From: JABDFW01 sp035550215
GTDB lineage: Bacteria > Bacteroidota > Bacteroidia > Chitinophagales > Chitinophagaceae
Direction: 5' to 3'
DNA: 64,000 nucleotides
Assembly (NCBI GenBank): GCA_035550215.1
Contig: DASZPM010000030.1
Location: 1-64,000, forward strand
Shown: positions 53,013 to 61,468 of the stretch, one piece after another
Layout: each line of letters opens with the position of its first letter
Position numbering within the stretch: position 1 is the first letter of the stretch
The notes under the pieces: generated by a model
Told to the model about the DNA's origin: nothing
What the model saw: only the letters and a program-made list of their open reading frames with translations
The model's database searches: none
Made by a program: the position numbers and the translations under genes

Positions 53013-55388
53013 ATGCTTAACACAAAAATGATTTTTAAGGCCTGCAGGCCCAGGGTTGCAATTGCATTTTTACTGCTTTTAACAATTAATGTATGCGCTG
53101 TTAAGGCGTCAATAATATCATATAAAAAAGATGCCGGCGGCTTGTTGTTTACGTTAGATAAAGGCTTGATGGAGATAACTGTTTGCAAAGAAGATGTTAT
53201 TGAAGTAAAGTATACAACATTGGATAGCCTGGCTTCAAAAGCATCGTTAGTGGTTAATAAAAAATGGTCCTATTGCGTATTTGATCTTAAGGAAAGTAAA
53301 GACTGTATAACTATTACAACATCAAAATTAAAAGTAGTAATAAGCAAGTCAACTAACAACATCTCTTATATAAACTTAAATGGCGATGAGATTGCGGCAG
53401 AAGACGACAAAAGTGTTACCCCCGCAGTTATTGCGGGCATTAGCACCTGGAATGTAAGTACACAATTTAAATCGCCGAAAAATGAAGCGCTTTTTGGCCT
53501 GGGCTGCCACCCTACAGATACAGGTTCCATAAACTATAAAGGCAGGAACCAGGATATGGCAATAAAATACTTAACGGGGGCTATACCCGTGTTGTTATCA
53601 ACAAGGGGTTACGGCCTGATGTGGGATAATTATTCGGCATCAAATTTTTATGGTGGTGAAGATGATAACACAAAGTTTAAATATGTATCGGAGAGTGGCA
53701 GGCAGGTTGACTATTATTTTTTCTATGGTCCCGGTTTTGACCATATTATCAGCCTATACCGCCAGGCTACAGGCCGCGCACCTATGTTTCCAAAGTGGGC
53801 ATTCGGGTTGTTTCAATCACAAGACAGGTACATGAGCGAACGTGAAATACTTGGCGTAAAAGATAACTACAGGAATAATCACATTCCAGTAGACGCTATA
53901 GTGCAGGACTGGTATTATTGGGACCCTATGCCTATTGGTGCAAATGTTATGAACCCGGCGCGCTATCCCGACCCCAAAAAAATGGTTAGTGAACTGCATA
54001 GGGCCAACATTCACAGCATGATATCTATATGGCCTGTTTTCGGCAAGGGGACCAATGATTTTGATACGCTGCAGAAAATGGGGGGCTTAACCGGCATTAC
54101 CTGGGATAATGTTGTAACCCACACATTTGATACATATTATGATGCGCATAACCCCAAGGCACGTGAATTATACTGGGATATGGCACGGGATAGCCTTATT
54201 AAGAGGTATGACTGGGATGCATGGTGGGTTGACCAATGTGAGCCAGACAATGGCGCACTGCTGGACGAACGCCGCAAAGCTAATTTCTGGATTGGAAAAG
54301 GGATTGATTATTTTAATACCTACTCGCTGCAGCATTCCATGGGCATATATGAAGGCTGGCGCCGGGATATTCCGGGAAAACGGGCTTTCTTTTTACTAAG
54401 GCAGTCATTTGCGGGAGCGCAACGTAACGCTGCGGCCCTTTGGTCATCAGACATTTCGTGTACGTTTGAAGCATTTAAAAGCCAGGTGCCGCAAGGCATT
54501 AATGCTTGTACATCCGGCATACCTTACTGGACATCGGATATAGGTGGCTATCATTATAACTGGGCTGCACCAGATTGGTCAAGGCCGGAATTCAGGGAAT
54601 TGTTTACCCGCTGGTTCCAGTTCGGCACCTTTTGCCCTATTATGCGCATCCACGGCAAAGGAGAACGTGCCATATTCTCAAAAAACTGGGATCAAGATAC
54701 CCGGCAAACGCTTTTGACGTTTGACAACCTGCGTTACCGTCTGCTACCCTATATCTATTCCCTGGGCGCTAAAGTTACCCTTGAACATTACACCATTATG
54801 CGATCGCTTGCATTCGATTTTCAGCATGATACAATGGTTTACAACATACCTGATGAATACATGTTCGGCCCGGCCTTCCTGGTTAATCCCGTAACCCAAA
54901 AAGGTGCAGCAGCACGCAAAGTGTATTTACCGGGGCCTGCCCTATGGTATGATTTCTGGACGGGTAAAAAAGAGAGCGGTGGAAGAACGATTGATGCAAA
55001 AGCACCCATAAACATAATGCCTTTATATGTGCGGGCTGGCTCTATTATTCCAATGGGGCCTGAAGTTGAATATGCCACTCAGCAAAACAATAACAATATT
55101 GAATTGCGTATTTATGCAGGCGCTGACGGCCATTTTACGTTTTATGAAGATGAAAATGACAATTATAATTACGAGAAAGGCCAATACGCCACTTTTGAAT
55201 TAACTTGGCTTGACAAACAGAAAAAGTTAAGCATATCTGCTACTAAAGGTAATTTTCCCGGCATGTTAAAGGCGCGCATTTTTAATATTGTATTAGTTGA
55301 TGAAAAACATGGTGCCGGCAGTTTGGCCACCACCCGGATAAACAGGCTGGCTAAATATTACGGCAAAAAAATAGTTGTGCAACTATAA
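53013..55388 (+). CDS. GH31 alpha-xylosidase candidate
   Basis: 791 aa. A signal peptide (MIFKACRPRVAIAFLLLLTI; starts at 53013 or 53028). N-terminal beta-sandwich, then the GH31 barrel: FGLFQSQDRYMSEREI, VQDWYYWDPMP, the nucleophile Asp in AWWVDQCEPD (near 405) and the acid/base Asp in ALWSSDISCTFEAFK (near 478). YWTSDIGGY and C-terminal beta domains follow. GH31 includes alpha-glucosidases and alpha-xylosidases; the locus context and the WWVDQCEP motif favour alpha-xylosidase acting on xyloglucan oligosaccharides. It is the last gene of the operon. Confidence 0.88.
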   Translation: MLNTKMIFKACRPRVAIAFLLLLTINVCAVKASIISYKKDAGGLLFTLDKGLMEITVCKEDVIEVKYTTLDSLASKASLVVNKKWSYCVFDLKESKDCITITTSKLKVVISKSTNNISYINLNGDEIAAEDDKSVTPAVIAGISTWNVSTQFKSPKNEALFGLGCHPTDTGSINYKGRNQDMAIKYLTGAIPVLLSTRGYGLMWDNYSASNFYGGEDDNTKFKYVSESGRQVDYYFFYGPGFDHIISLYRQATGRAPMFPKWAFGLFQSQDRYMSEREILGVKDNYRNNHIPVDAIVQDWYYWDPMPIGANVMNPARYPDPKKMVSELHRANIHSMISIWPVFGKGTNDFDTLQKMGGLTGITWDNVVTHTFDTYYDAHNPKARELYWDMARDSLIKRYDWDAWWVDQCEPDNGALLDERRKANFWIGKGIDYFNTYSLQHSMGIYEGWRRDIPGKRAFFLLRQSFAGAQRNAAALWSSDISCTFEAFKSQVPQGINACTSGIPYWTSDIGGYHYNWAAPDWSRPEFRELFTRWFQFGTFCPIMRIHGKGERAIFSKNWDQDTRQTLLTFDNLRYRLLPYIYSLGAKVTLEHYTIMRSLAFDFQHDTMVYNIPDEYMFGPAFLVNPVTQKGAAARKVYLPGPALWYDFWTGKKESGGRTIDAKAPINIMPLYVRAGSIIPMGPEVEYATQQNNNNIELRIYAGADGHFTFYEDENDNYNYEKGQYATFELTWLDKQKKLSISATKGNFPGMLKARIFNIVLVDEKHGAGSLATTRINRLAKYYGKKIVVQL

Positions 55389-55828
55389 ATTCAACCCAGG
55401 TGATTTATGTTGTAGCTGTGCCATTTAGCCGCAGGCTGAGCTCGGTAGGGCTGTCGGCAGGGCTTGTTTACGCTACATGCTGGGACATGATAAAGTCCGA
55501 TTTTCACAAATATAATTCAGGTGACAATGCTTCTCGAGAATTAACACATGGCCAATCCATGAAAGCTTATTCCGTGTATCCATGTTCTCCTTCTTATAAA
55601 ATATGGAGTAAATATTTCTAATAAGCTGAGCAATGAGTAAGCCCTTTGCCATTTTATATATGAACAGGATGTAAAAAAATTGGGAATGCTTTGCAGAAGG
55701 CATTCCCGATTGCATGTTCAGCACGCAGATAATGTTCGTACGATCCTGGTCAATAAGTATAAGCCGCAGCTTAAGCCCAGAGGTACTGCTGGTGAAAAAA
55801 GGAGATAAAGCTGCCCTTCGCGGTTGGC
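55389..55828. other. intergenic stretch between cargo and mobilization genes
   Basis: 440 bases between convergent units. It holds the minus-strand terminator at 55673-55707. Two short open frames here lack protein character. Confidence 0.5.
55673..55707 (-). terminator. terminator of the mobilization operon
   Basis: On the minus strand GGGAATGC ... GCATTCCC (55707 to 55682) is followed by A, then a T run (complement of 55673-55680), 120 bases past the last gene. Confidence 0.7.
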
Positions 55829-56482
55829 TTATTTTGCAACCGGTTGAGTTTTGGTGGTTTTAGAGGGCTGGGTATTGCCTTTCGCAGCCTTCTGCCGCCA
55901 TTTCATTGCTTCCTTTTCTTTTTCACCGGCCATGCGTAGTGCCTCAAGGTGTGCTTCTTTTTCCTGTTCCTTGATTTCCACCTCCTGCTCTATTTTGTCC
56001 TTATTGAGGAGATAGACACTATCATTGTCGTTTAGCACCCGCAATAAGGCTGGGGAGTTGGAGAGTTTAAGCATGCGGTATTTAATGTCATTTACTTTAT
56101 AATCATCTAACCTACCGTATGCCTGCAACAAGAAATAAAGTTGCCCAACAAGTATGGCAAATAATATCCCGGCAATAATAAATCCTTTTTCGAGGCGATG
56201 CTGGTGCTTTACCTGTTGTTTAAGAGGCTGTTTTAACTGCTCTTTTAACATTACTATATGCAAGCGGATTTCTGACAAGCCTGATTGCATTTCCTGAAGT
56301 TCGCCCGGTAATGCCTTGAAGGTTGCCGTCAGTTGTGTTTGCTGTTCCGGCATCTTCACGACTGCTTTCTGTTCTTTTAATTCATGGACTGATTTCTCCA
56401 TGTTGCTAATGAGAGTATTGGCCTTATTCTGTTGTTCGAGCACCTGGCTCAGTAATTCCTGCATAATAGTATTTTGTTCCAT
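55829..56482 (-). CDS. coiled-coil membrane protein of the mobilization operon
   Basis: 217 aa. It has an N-terminal coiled coil (residues about 5-100, Gln/Lys/Glu-rich), one transmembrane helix (GFIIAGILFAILVGQLYFLL, about 100-120) and a second charged coiled coil at the C-terminus (EVEIKEQEKEAHLEALRMAG). It sits 9 bases behind the relaxase on the same strand. Similar MobB-like or relaxase-linked membrane proteins accompany Bacteroidota relaxases and may dock the relaxosome at the membrane. The role is inferred from position and topology. Confidence 0.65.
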   Translation of the reverse strand: MEQNTIMQELLSQVLEQQNKANTLISNMEKSVHELKEQKAVVKMPEQQTQLTATFKALPGELQEMQSGLSEIRLHIVMLKEQLKQPLKQQVKHQHRLEKGFIIAGILFAILVGQLYFLLQAYGRLDDYKVNDIKYRMLKLSNSPALLRVLNDNDSVYLLNKDKIEQEVEIKEQEKEAHLEALRMAGEKEKEAMKWRQKAAKGNTQPSKTTKTQPVAK

Positions 56483-56491
56483 ACTTTTTTA

Positions 56492-57523
56492 TTAATGCTG
56501 TGAATGTGTTTGTTGTTTCTTTTTGTGCTGTTGCTGCCGGTGTTCCCGCAACAGTTCATAAGGTGTATTGCCGTTTTCATATTCAGGCTTCAGCAATATG
56601 TCAAGGGTGCGCTCCAATTGCCTTTCCAGTTTTTGGTCCGCAGACAAGTGGTTTTCTCCTTTACCGTATTTGTCCCCGCTATCCTTCTTCGGCAACAGGC
56701 CGTTTTTGGCTGCAGGTGCTTGCTTGGGTTGGAGGCCTTGCTCTTTTTTTAATTCCTGCAGGTGTTTAAATTGTTGCTCCAGTTTTAGTTCTTGTTTCTG
56801 CTCAAAAATCTGCTCTATCCGTTTTAAGGGATAGCCCATTTCACTTCCTTTTACCCGTACCCCTTTGTCATCCATAAAAGCGATACCCCTGCCTTTAATA
56901 AGCTGGTAAGCTCTTTCCTGCATTTTCTGTTTAAACTGGTCGTAGTTGTAGGTATAGCGCAGGCATTCCCGGATGTCTATTTTCATCTTTTCCTTTCGCT
57001 GGTCAAGGCGGGGTAAAAGGCGCTGTTCTTTGCCTAAATATAACCGTGGGCTAAGTACCTGTTTCAGGTCGTGTTTCAGTTCCATTTTCCGGCAGTATTC
57101 TGCTATCTTTTTATAGCTCTGGCTGTCCGATACCGTCCTGCCGTCAAGCCCTATCCTGTTGGCCACAATATGCAGGTGCTGGTGGTTGGTATCTTTATGG
57201 TATACGGAGAGGTACTGGTTACTCTCAAAACCAAATTTTAAAGCGCACTCCCTTGTCATGTCCAGCAGCTTCTCTCTGGGTATATTTTCTTCCGGTGCAA
57301 AACTGATACTAAAATGCATCACCGGTTTGCCCACCTTTTTGTTAAGCTGCCGCACCTCATTGAACTGGCGGGTAAGCTGGTGCTTGTTGCCAAAACATAA
57401 ATTATATTCCAGCACCTCCGCACGGTTGACAAAAGTTAACTGCTGTTTTTTGTCCAGCTTGTCTTCAAGGCAATACCGGATACAACCGCCAAAAGATTTG
57501 CCTATAGATATTTTGCCAATCAT
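56492..57523 (-). CDS. MobA/VirD2-type relaxase
   Basis: 343 aa. It starts MIGKISIGKSFGGCIRYCLE, the usual Bacteroidota MOBP relaxase start. The three-His metal motif NHQHLHIVANRIG lies at residues 113-125, and the first Tyr in this region (Y16/Y17) is a candidate nucleophile. The C-terminal half is Gln/Lys-rich and helical. It nicks the transfer origin and leads the strand into a recipient. Start and the mobC stop overlap by 4 bases (57520-57523). No coupling protein is in the element, so a helper must supply it. Confidence 0.92.
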   Translation of the reverse strand: MIGKISIGKSFGGCIRYCLEDKLDKKQQLTFVNRAEVLEYNLCFGNKHQLTRQFNEVRQLNKKVGKPVMHFSISFAPEENIPREKLLDMTRECALKFGFESNQYLSVYHKDTNHQHLHIVANRIGLDGRTVSDSQSYKKIAEYCRKMELKHDLKQVLSPRLYLGKEQRLLPRLDQRKEKMKIDIRECLRYTYNYDQFKQKMQERAYQLIKGRGIAFMDDKGVRVKGSEMGYPLKRIEQIFEQKQELKLEQQFKHLQELKKEQGLQPKQAPAAKNGLLPKKDSGDKYGKGENHLSADQKLERQLERTLDILLKPEYENGNTPYELLREHRQQQHKKKQQTHSQH

Positions 57524-57897
57524 TGAAAATATGTTGTCATAGTTTGCACTAATTGTTGCACCCCCTCGATAAGCGTTTTTAATAGCATCGTGTCGATTTC
57601 AGTCAGCTCATCGTTGCTGTTTCTTTTGTGGGCAAGCTGGTTCATATTGGCAGCAAGGCCGTTTAACCTTGCTTTCATCTCCAGCGCCTCTTTAGGCATC
57701 GCTTTCTGCCTGTCAATTTTGCGGTTCAGGCCTACAGTCCGTAAATATTCTGAGGGCCGTAAACCGGCTGTCTTGGCCTGTATAGCTATCGCCTTCTTTT
57801 CAAACAGGGTGCATTTGACTCCGATGTACACATTTCGTTTGACTGTCTTCTGAGGCCTGCCGCCCTTCCTTCTTTTCACCGGCTCTATCGTGCTCAT
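57520..57897 (-). CDS. MobC-like relaxosome accessory protein
   Basis: 125 aa. A basic N-terminus (VKRRKGGRPQKTVKRNVYIG), a ribbon-helix-helix-like segment (FEKKAIAIQAKTAGLRPSEYL) and the MobC pattern RLNGLAANMNQLAHKRN. It binds the transfer origin and helps the relaxase. The gene overlaps the relaxase start by 4 bases and has inverted repeats directly upstream, as expected beside oriT. Confidence 0.88.
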   Translation of the reverse strand: MSTIEPVKRRKGGRPQKTVKRNVYIGVKCTLFEKKAIAIQAKTAGLRPSEYLRTVGLNRKIDRQKAMPKEALEMKARLNGLAANMNQLAHKRNSNDELTEIDTMLLKTLIEGVQQLVQTMTTYFQ

Positions 57898-57946
57898 TTC
57901 AAAAGTCTTTTAGGTAATTAAAGTGTCTGTTGTAAAGCCTTTCTGA

Positions 57947-58008
57947 ATGCCGTCCGACAGGCGGCATGAGGAAAGCCAGCGTTTTGGTGAAACCAAAACA
58001 TAGCTGGC
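57947..58008. other. candidate transfer origin (oriT)
   Basis: Two inverted repeats lie in the 166-base gap between mobC and the primase gene: ATGCCG/CGGCAT (57947-57967) and a longer hairpin, GCCAGC then TTTTGGT, pairing with ACCAAAA then GCTGGC (57975-58008). Hairpins just upstream of mobC and the relaxase are the usual site of oriT. Confidence 0.5.
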
Positions 58009-58063
58009 TCCTTAGCGGAACAAAACCGCCAGGTTTTGAGCAGCCATGCTTTTAAGTTTCTTA

Positions 58064-59284
58064 TTAAAGGTGTCTTCCCAATCCCTGGCTTTGTTTGAGT
58101 ACAAGCTTTTTGCCGGTTAAGAAGTCATTCAAATCTTTATACCCCTTATATAGGTGGCTCTCGTCGTGGTATTGCTTTGAGCGTTTTAAGGCTGCCGCAA
58201 CACAGGCCTTACCGGCTGGATCGTTGTCAAGATACAGGTGCACCGAACGGGATTTTTCCATCAATAGCTGGCTTCTTTCAAAGAAGGAAAGCGAGTTGAG
58301 AACAAGAAAATTTGTCAGCTCCTTCGGTTGGTTATGCACCAAAGTCTGGTAAGAAAGAAAGTCAAAAAAGCCTTCAAAGACGGTGATTTTCTCTGCCTTG
58401 TTATCAAGATGTGTAACGTATTTTGGTGCGCTGCTTCCCTTGAATAATGAGTTGCGGATTTCATAACCGCCGACGTTATTTTTGAAGCCGATAGCGTAAT
58501 AACTTCTGTCGTTTAACTTAAAATAAACCTCCTTACAAAACGCTTTGGCAACGTCCAAATGTATCCGTCTTTGCCGCAAATAATTGAGCAAAAACGGGTC
58601 GGAGATTTCACGCACATTGGTGACCTTAATCAGCGAATCATCACCGGCATTTTGCAGGTTGTTTTCATCCGGCTTTTTATCATCTGAAACAGGCCACAAA
58701 TTTTTTAATTCGCTTGCCGGCAAGATGTGCGCAATAACCTGTGTATTTTTCGAAAGTCTTTGGATTAATTCCGACACTGAACACTTATGAAAAAGAATGG
58801 CAAAATCAACAAAATTGCCGCCTTTCCCTATACCGAAATCATACCATACATTCAGTTTCCTGTTGACCTTAAAAGACGCTGTTTTTTCATCCCGCAGCGG
58901 TGATAAAAACCAGTAATCATTGCGGCTGATTTTTTGCGGCTGGTGACCTGCTGAAGCAAGATAATTCACCAGGTCTATTTGTTTTGCTTCCTCACACGAA
59001 ATCGTTCTACTCATAACAAATTTTTTTTGCATTTTTCTGGCCAATTTCTTATCCTTCTCCTGTTGTTTAATATTCCATATCCAGTTGTTTGCAGCGGCTT
59101 TCCAGTCCCTTATCTTTTTGCCTCTTGGCGTCGCCCATTTGTAGGAGGAGTAATATTGAAAAAACATAGCTGCTCCCAACAGTGTCCTTCCCTTTTGATT
59201 AAAGTAAACCTGGACAAAAAATAAAGGAGGAGGCACAATGCTGCCGCAACCCTTTAGGGGCGCATTTTTTTCTGCGTTTTCCAT
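58064..59284 (-). CDS. Toprim primase with an N-terminal helicase-loader-like segment
   Basis: 406 aa. Residues about 40-90 read FFQYYSSYKWATPRGKKIRD then WKAAANNWI, which resembles the C-terminal DWKAAxRxW motif of phage and plasmid helicase-loader or replication proteins. From about 95 on there is a CHC2-type and Toprim primase: DYWFLSPLRDEKTASFKVNR, VWYDFGIGKGGNFVDFAIL, VFEGFFDFLSYQT and the Toprim acidic motif VHLYLDNDPAGKA. It probably primes complementary-strand synthesis or replication of the excised element. The first part may be a remnant of a lost upstream gene fused in frame. Confidence 0.8.
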   Translation of the reverse strand: MENAEKNAPLKGCGSIVPPPLFFVQVYFNQKGRTLLGAAMFFQYYSSYKWATPRGKKIRDWKAAANNWIWNIKQQEKDKKLARKMQKKFVMSRTISCEEAKQIDLVNYLASAGHQPQKISRNDYWFLSPLRDEKTASFKVNRKLNVWYDFGIGKGGNFVDFAILFHKCSVSELIQRLSKNTQVIAHILPASELKNLWPVSDDKKPDENNLQNAGDDSLIKVTNVREISDPFLLNYLRQRRIHLDVAKAFCKEVYFKLNDRSYYAIGFKNNVGGYEIRNSLFKGSSAPKYVTHLDNKAEKITVFEGFFDFLSYQTLVHNQPKELTNFLVLNSLSFFERSQLLMEKSRSVHLYLDNDPAGKACVAAALKRSKQYHDESHLYKGYKDLNDFLTGKKLVLKQSQGLGRHL

Positions 59285-59299
59285 ACAAAAAGTTTGCGC

Positions 59300-59611
59300 T
59301 TATGATGCTACTTTTCTGTTGGTAAGCATTGCCTGGATATCGTCATAATCGTAATAAATTACGCCGCCGATTTTTGTAAAAGGTAGTGTGCCGTTTACCC
59401 TAAGATTGGCTAGTGTGTTGTGGGAGATGTTTAGCAGCTTTCTTACTTCAAACGATTTGAGCCATTTCTTTGTGGGATGACCGGAGGCTTCTTTTAGTAG
59501 TTTCTTAAACTCAAACAGCAGGTCATTTTTAAAGTCATACAAATCTCCTGCGGTGATAAGTTGCTCACGGTACAACTTAGGCTGGTTGTTCCTTTCATTC
59601 ACATTGTTCAT
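59300..59611 (-). CDS. helix-turn-helix excisionase-like protein
   Basis: 103 aa. The C-terminal half is a MerR-like HTH_17 domain: WLKSFEVRKLLNISHNTLAN, then LRVNGTLPFTKIGGVIYYDYDDIQAML, the standard Bacteroidota element-encoded excisionase or control protein. It lies 15 bases upstream of the primase gene on the same strand and about 370 bases downstream of the integrase. It likely controls excision and the mobilization operon. Confidence 0.85.
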   Translation of the reverse strand: MNNVNERNNQPKLYREQLITAGDLYDFKNDLLFEFKKLLKEASGHPTKKWLKSFEVRKLLNISHNTLANLRVNGTLPFTKIGGVIYYDYDDIQAMLTNRKVAS

Positions 59612-59977
59612 ACTTCACATTTTTTCCAGTTGATAAAAATCGTTTGCGGTGCAATAATGATATTTGCACCGCTTTCTCAACTACAAAAATATAAGCATAA
59701 AATGGCATAAAAAATGCCCGCCTAAATTTTGCAATAGCCAACTTTATCTAGTTTGATTAAAGTTGACCCATTTTGACAAAGAGGGTTAAAAAATTAACAT
59801 TCTCTAATTATATTAAGCATTATGTCAATAACCAGGCGCTGATTACACTATCTAATCTAAACAAACCTTGCCCCGGCTGAGATACCATAATTAGTGGCAT
59901 AGGAATACTCATAATAACCGCGTTCATCAGGTGGTGCCGCTGGTTTGTTGCTTGCAGGTATGTGGTTGACAACACGG
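59612..59977. other. gap between excisionase-like gene and integrase
   Basis: 366 bases. The part next to the HTH gene is AT-rich and probably holds its promoter. The part next to the integrase is covered by a small frame overlapping the integrase end (59857-60018). Confidence 0.45.
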
Positions 59978-60018
59978 TTAGATAGCTTCTTTATTTTGTC
60001 TTTCGTTTTTGTTTGCAA
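59857..60018 (-). CDS. possible 53-aa ORF overlapping the integrase 3' end
   Basis: Reads in the +1 frame relative to the integrase, from TTG 60018 to TAG 59857-59859. The product ends ERGYYEYSYATNYGISAGARFV, which looks protein-like. There is no ATG. It could be a separate small protein, or a former C-terminal extension of the integrase reached by a frameshift. Confidence 0.25.
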   Translation of the reverse strand: MQTKTKDKIKKLSNRVVNHIPASNKPAAPPDERGYYEYSYATNYGISAGARFV

Positions 60019-61252
60019 GTTTCTGCCTTAGCAATCTCATATCCTCGCTAATTTTTCTTTCAAGAACACGGGCATAAATCTGTGTTGTCGAAATCTTTGT
60101 ATGTCCCAGCATTTTGCTAACTGTTTCCATAGGCACTCCGTTAGAAAGAGTTATGCTTGTGGCAAAAGTGTGCCTGGCCAAGTGAAAAGAGAGATTCTTG
60201 TTGATGCCGCAAAGGTCAGCTAACCCTTTAAGGCAAGTATTCAGATTTTGATTGGAAATGCCAGGAAACAATATGCCTGTCGATTTTGTGCTTATATTAT
60301 GCGAATACTTCTCGATAATCTCAACTGCTTTAGGCAAGAGGGGTATATGCACGGGAATGTCAGTCTTTTGCCTGTTTGTCCTGATCCATTTATTTCCGTC
60401 AATACCTAAAGAAATGCTGGACGGCGATAGATTCATGACGTCAGAATAAGCCAAGCCGGTATAGCAGCTAAAGACAAATAAATCTTTAACCAATTGCAGC
60501 CTGTTATTTGAAAATTCTTTTTCTTCAATAGTTAGCAGTTCTTCTTCAGTAAGAAAATCCCTGTCTACTTTTTGAAATTTAAGCTCAAAACTTTCAAAGG
60601 GGTGGATGGTAAGCCATTGCATCTTTACGCCTAAACGGGCGATTTTTTTAAGCCTTTCCAGATGTTTCATCGTGCCATTATTACCAAGTACTGCTTCCTG
60701 TTTTTTGGATTTATACTGTCGAAGGAATAATTCAAACTCGGTGATGAACTGGAAGTTGAGCTTGGATAAGGCTAAATCATCTTTCCTGTATTTGTGCTGA
60801 AGAAACCGTTTTACATACTTTTCAGTGGTATAGTAATTTTTCATAGTGCCCCATTCCAATATCGCGCCCATGTGCTTATTGTGATATTGCATAAGCATCC
60901 CCAAAGTTCGTTCTTCTTCCTTTTCGGGCTCAATTCCAAGGAAAGAGTTCTTAATTGCCTCTGGACTTAATTCTTGCTTATCAAGCTGTAATTGCCTGTA
61001 GCATTCTGTCAATCTAAAACGAACCTGTTCAATGTAGCTGTTCGTAGATTTTGCATCCCTCCCTGACTTGACTGTTTCTTTTGATTGATTCCAAGTCCCT
61101 TTGTCAATTGCCTTTTTAAGCGACATTTCTGTTCTTTGGCTGTTTACTGTAATCCGTACATACAATAATGCCTGTTTTTTGTCTGTTTTTCCGGCCCTTG
61201 CAATGAACTGGATACCAAATGAATTTAACTGTTTCATACTGCTTTTTTTCAT
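59978..61252 (-). CDS. tyrosine recombinase (element integrase)
   Basis: 424 aa from ATG 61252 (MKKSSMKQLNSFGIQFIARA). A frame to 61333 adds a poor N-terminus, and ATG 61237 is an alternative. It has an arm-binding domain (about 10-95), a SAM-like core-binding domain (about 115-215: LGMLMQYHNKHM ... FELFLRQYKSK) and a catalytic domain. The catalytic marks are FSCYTGLAYSDVMNLSPSSI, where the first Arg is replaced as in many Bacteroidota integrases, HLARHTFATSI, MLGHTKISTTQIYARV with the Tyr nucleophile. It integrates the element into the tRNA-Pro gene next door. Confidence 0.93.
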   Translation of the reverse strand: MKKSSMKQLNSFGIQFIARAGKTDKKQALLYVRITVNSQRTEMSLKKAIDKGTWNQSKETVKSGRDAKSTNSYIEQVRFRLTECYRQLQLDKQELSPEAIKNSFLGIEPEKEEERTLGMLMQYHNKHMGAILEWGTMKNYYTTEKYVKRFLQHKYRKDDLALSKLNFQFITEFELFLRQYKSKKQEAVLGNNGTMKHLERLKKIARLGVKMQWLTIHPFESFELKFQKVDRDFLTEEELLTIEEKEFSNNRLQLVKDLFVFSCYTGLAYSDVMNLSPSSISLGIDGNKWIRTNRQKTDIPVHIPLLPKAVEIIEKYSHNISTKSTGILFPGISNQNLNTCLKGLADLCGINKNLSFHLARHTFATSITLSNGVPMETVSKMLGHTKISTTQIYARVLERKISEDMRLLRQKLANKNERQNKEAI

Positions 61253-61348
61253 TCCTGGTGAGTTAATCGTTCGCCTCAAATGCAGTGTGGTAAAGGGTTT
61301 CATAGTTCGCCGGGGCAATCCCAGTGAGTTCAAAGATAAATCATGATT

Positions 61349-61369
61349 GAACTCACTGTTTTACTCACC
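61349..61369. repeat. 21-bp direct repeat, right copy
   Basis: Identical to 30102-30122 and in the same orientation. It lies between the integrase start and the tRNA. Confidence 0.85.
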
Positions 61370-61468
61370 AGCTTTTTGCGATAAATTGATTCAAATTGAT
61401 GCGGAAAAATGCAAAAAGCCCGCAAAATCAAGCGTTTTACGAGCTTTTTACCCTTTTTGACCCTGAAC

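Noticed and set aside
55400..55621. 73-aa plus-strand open frame after the GH31 gene
   Set aside because: No start signal, no recognisable pattern, and it lies in a gap between convergent units.
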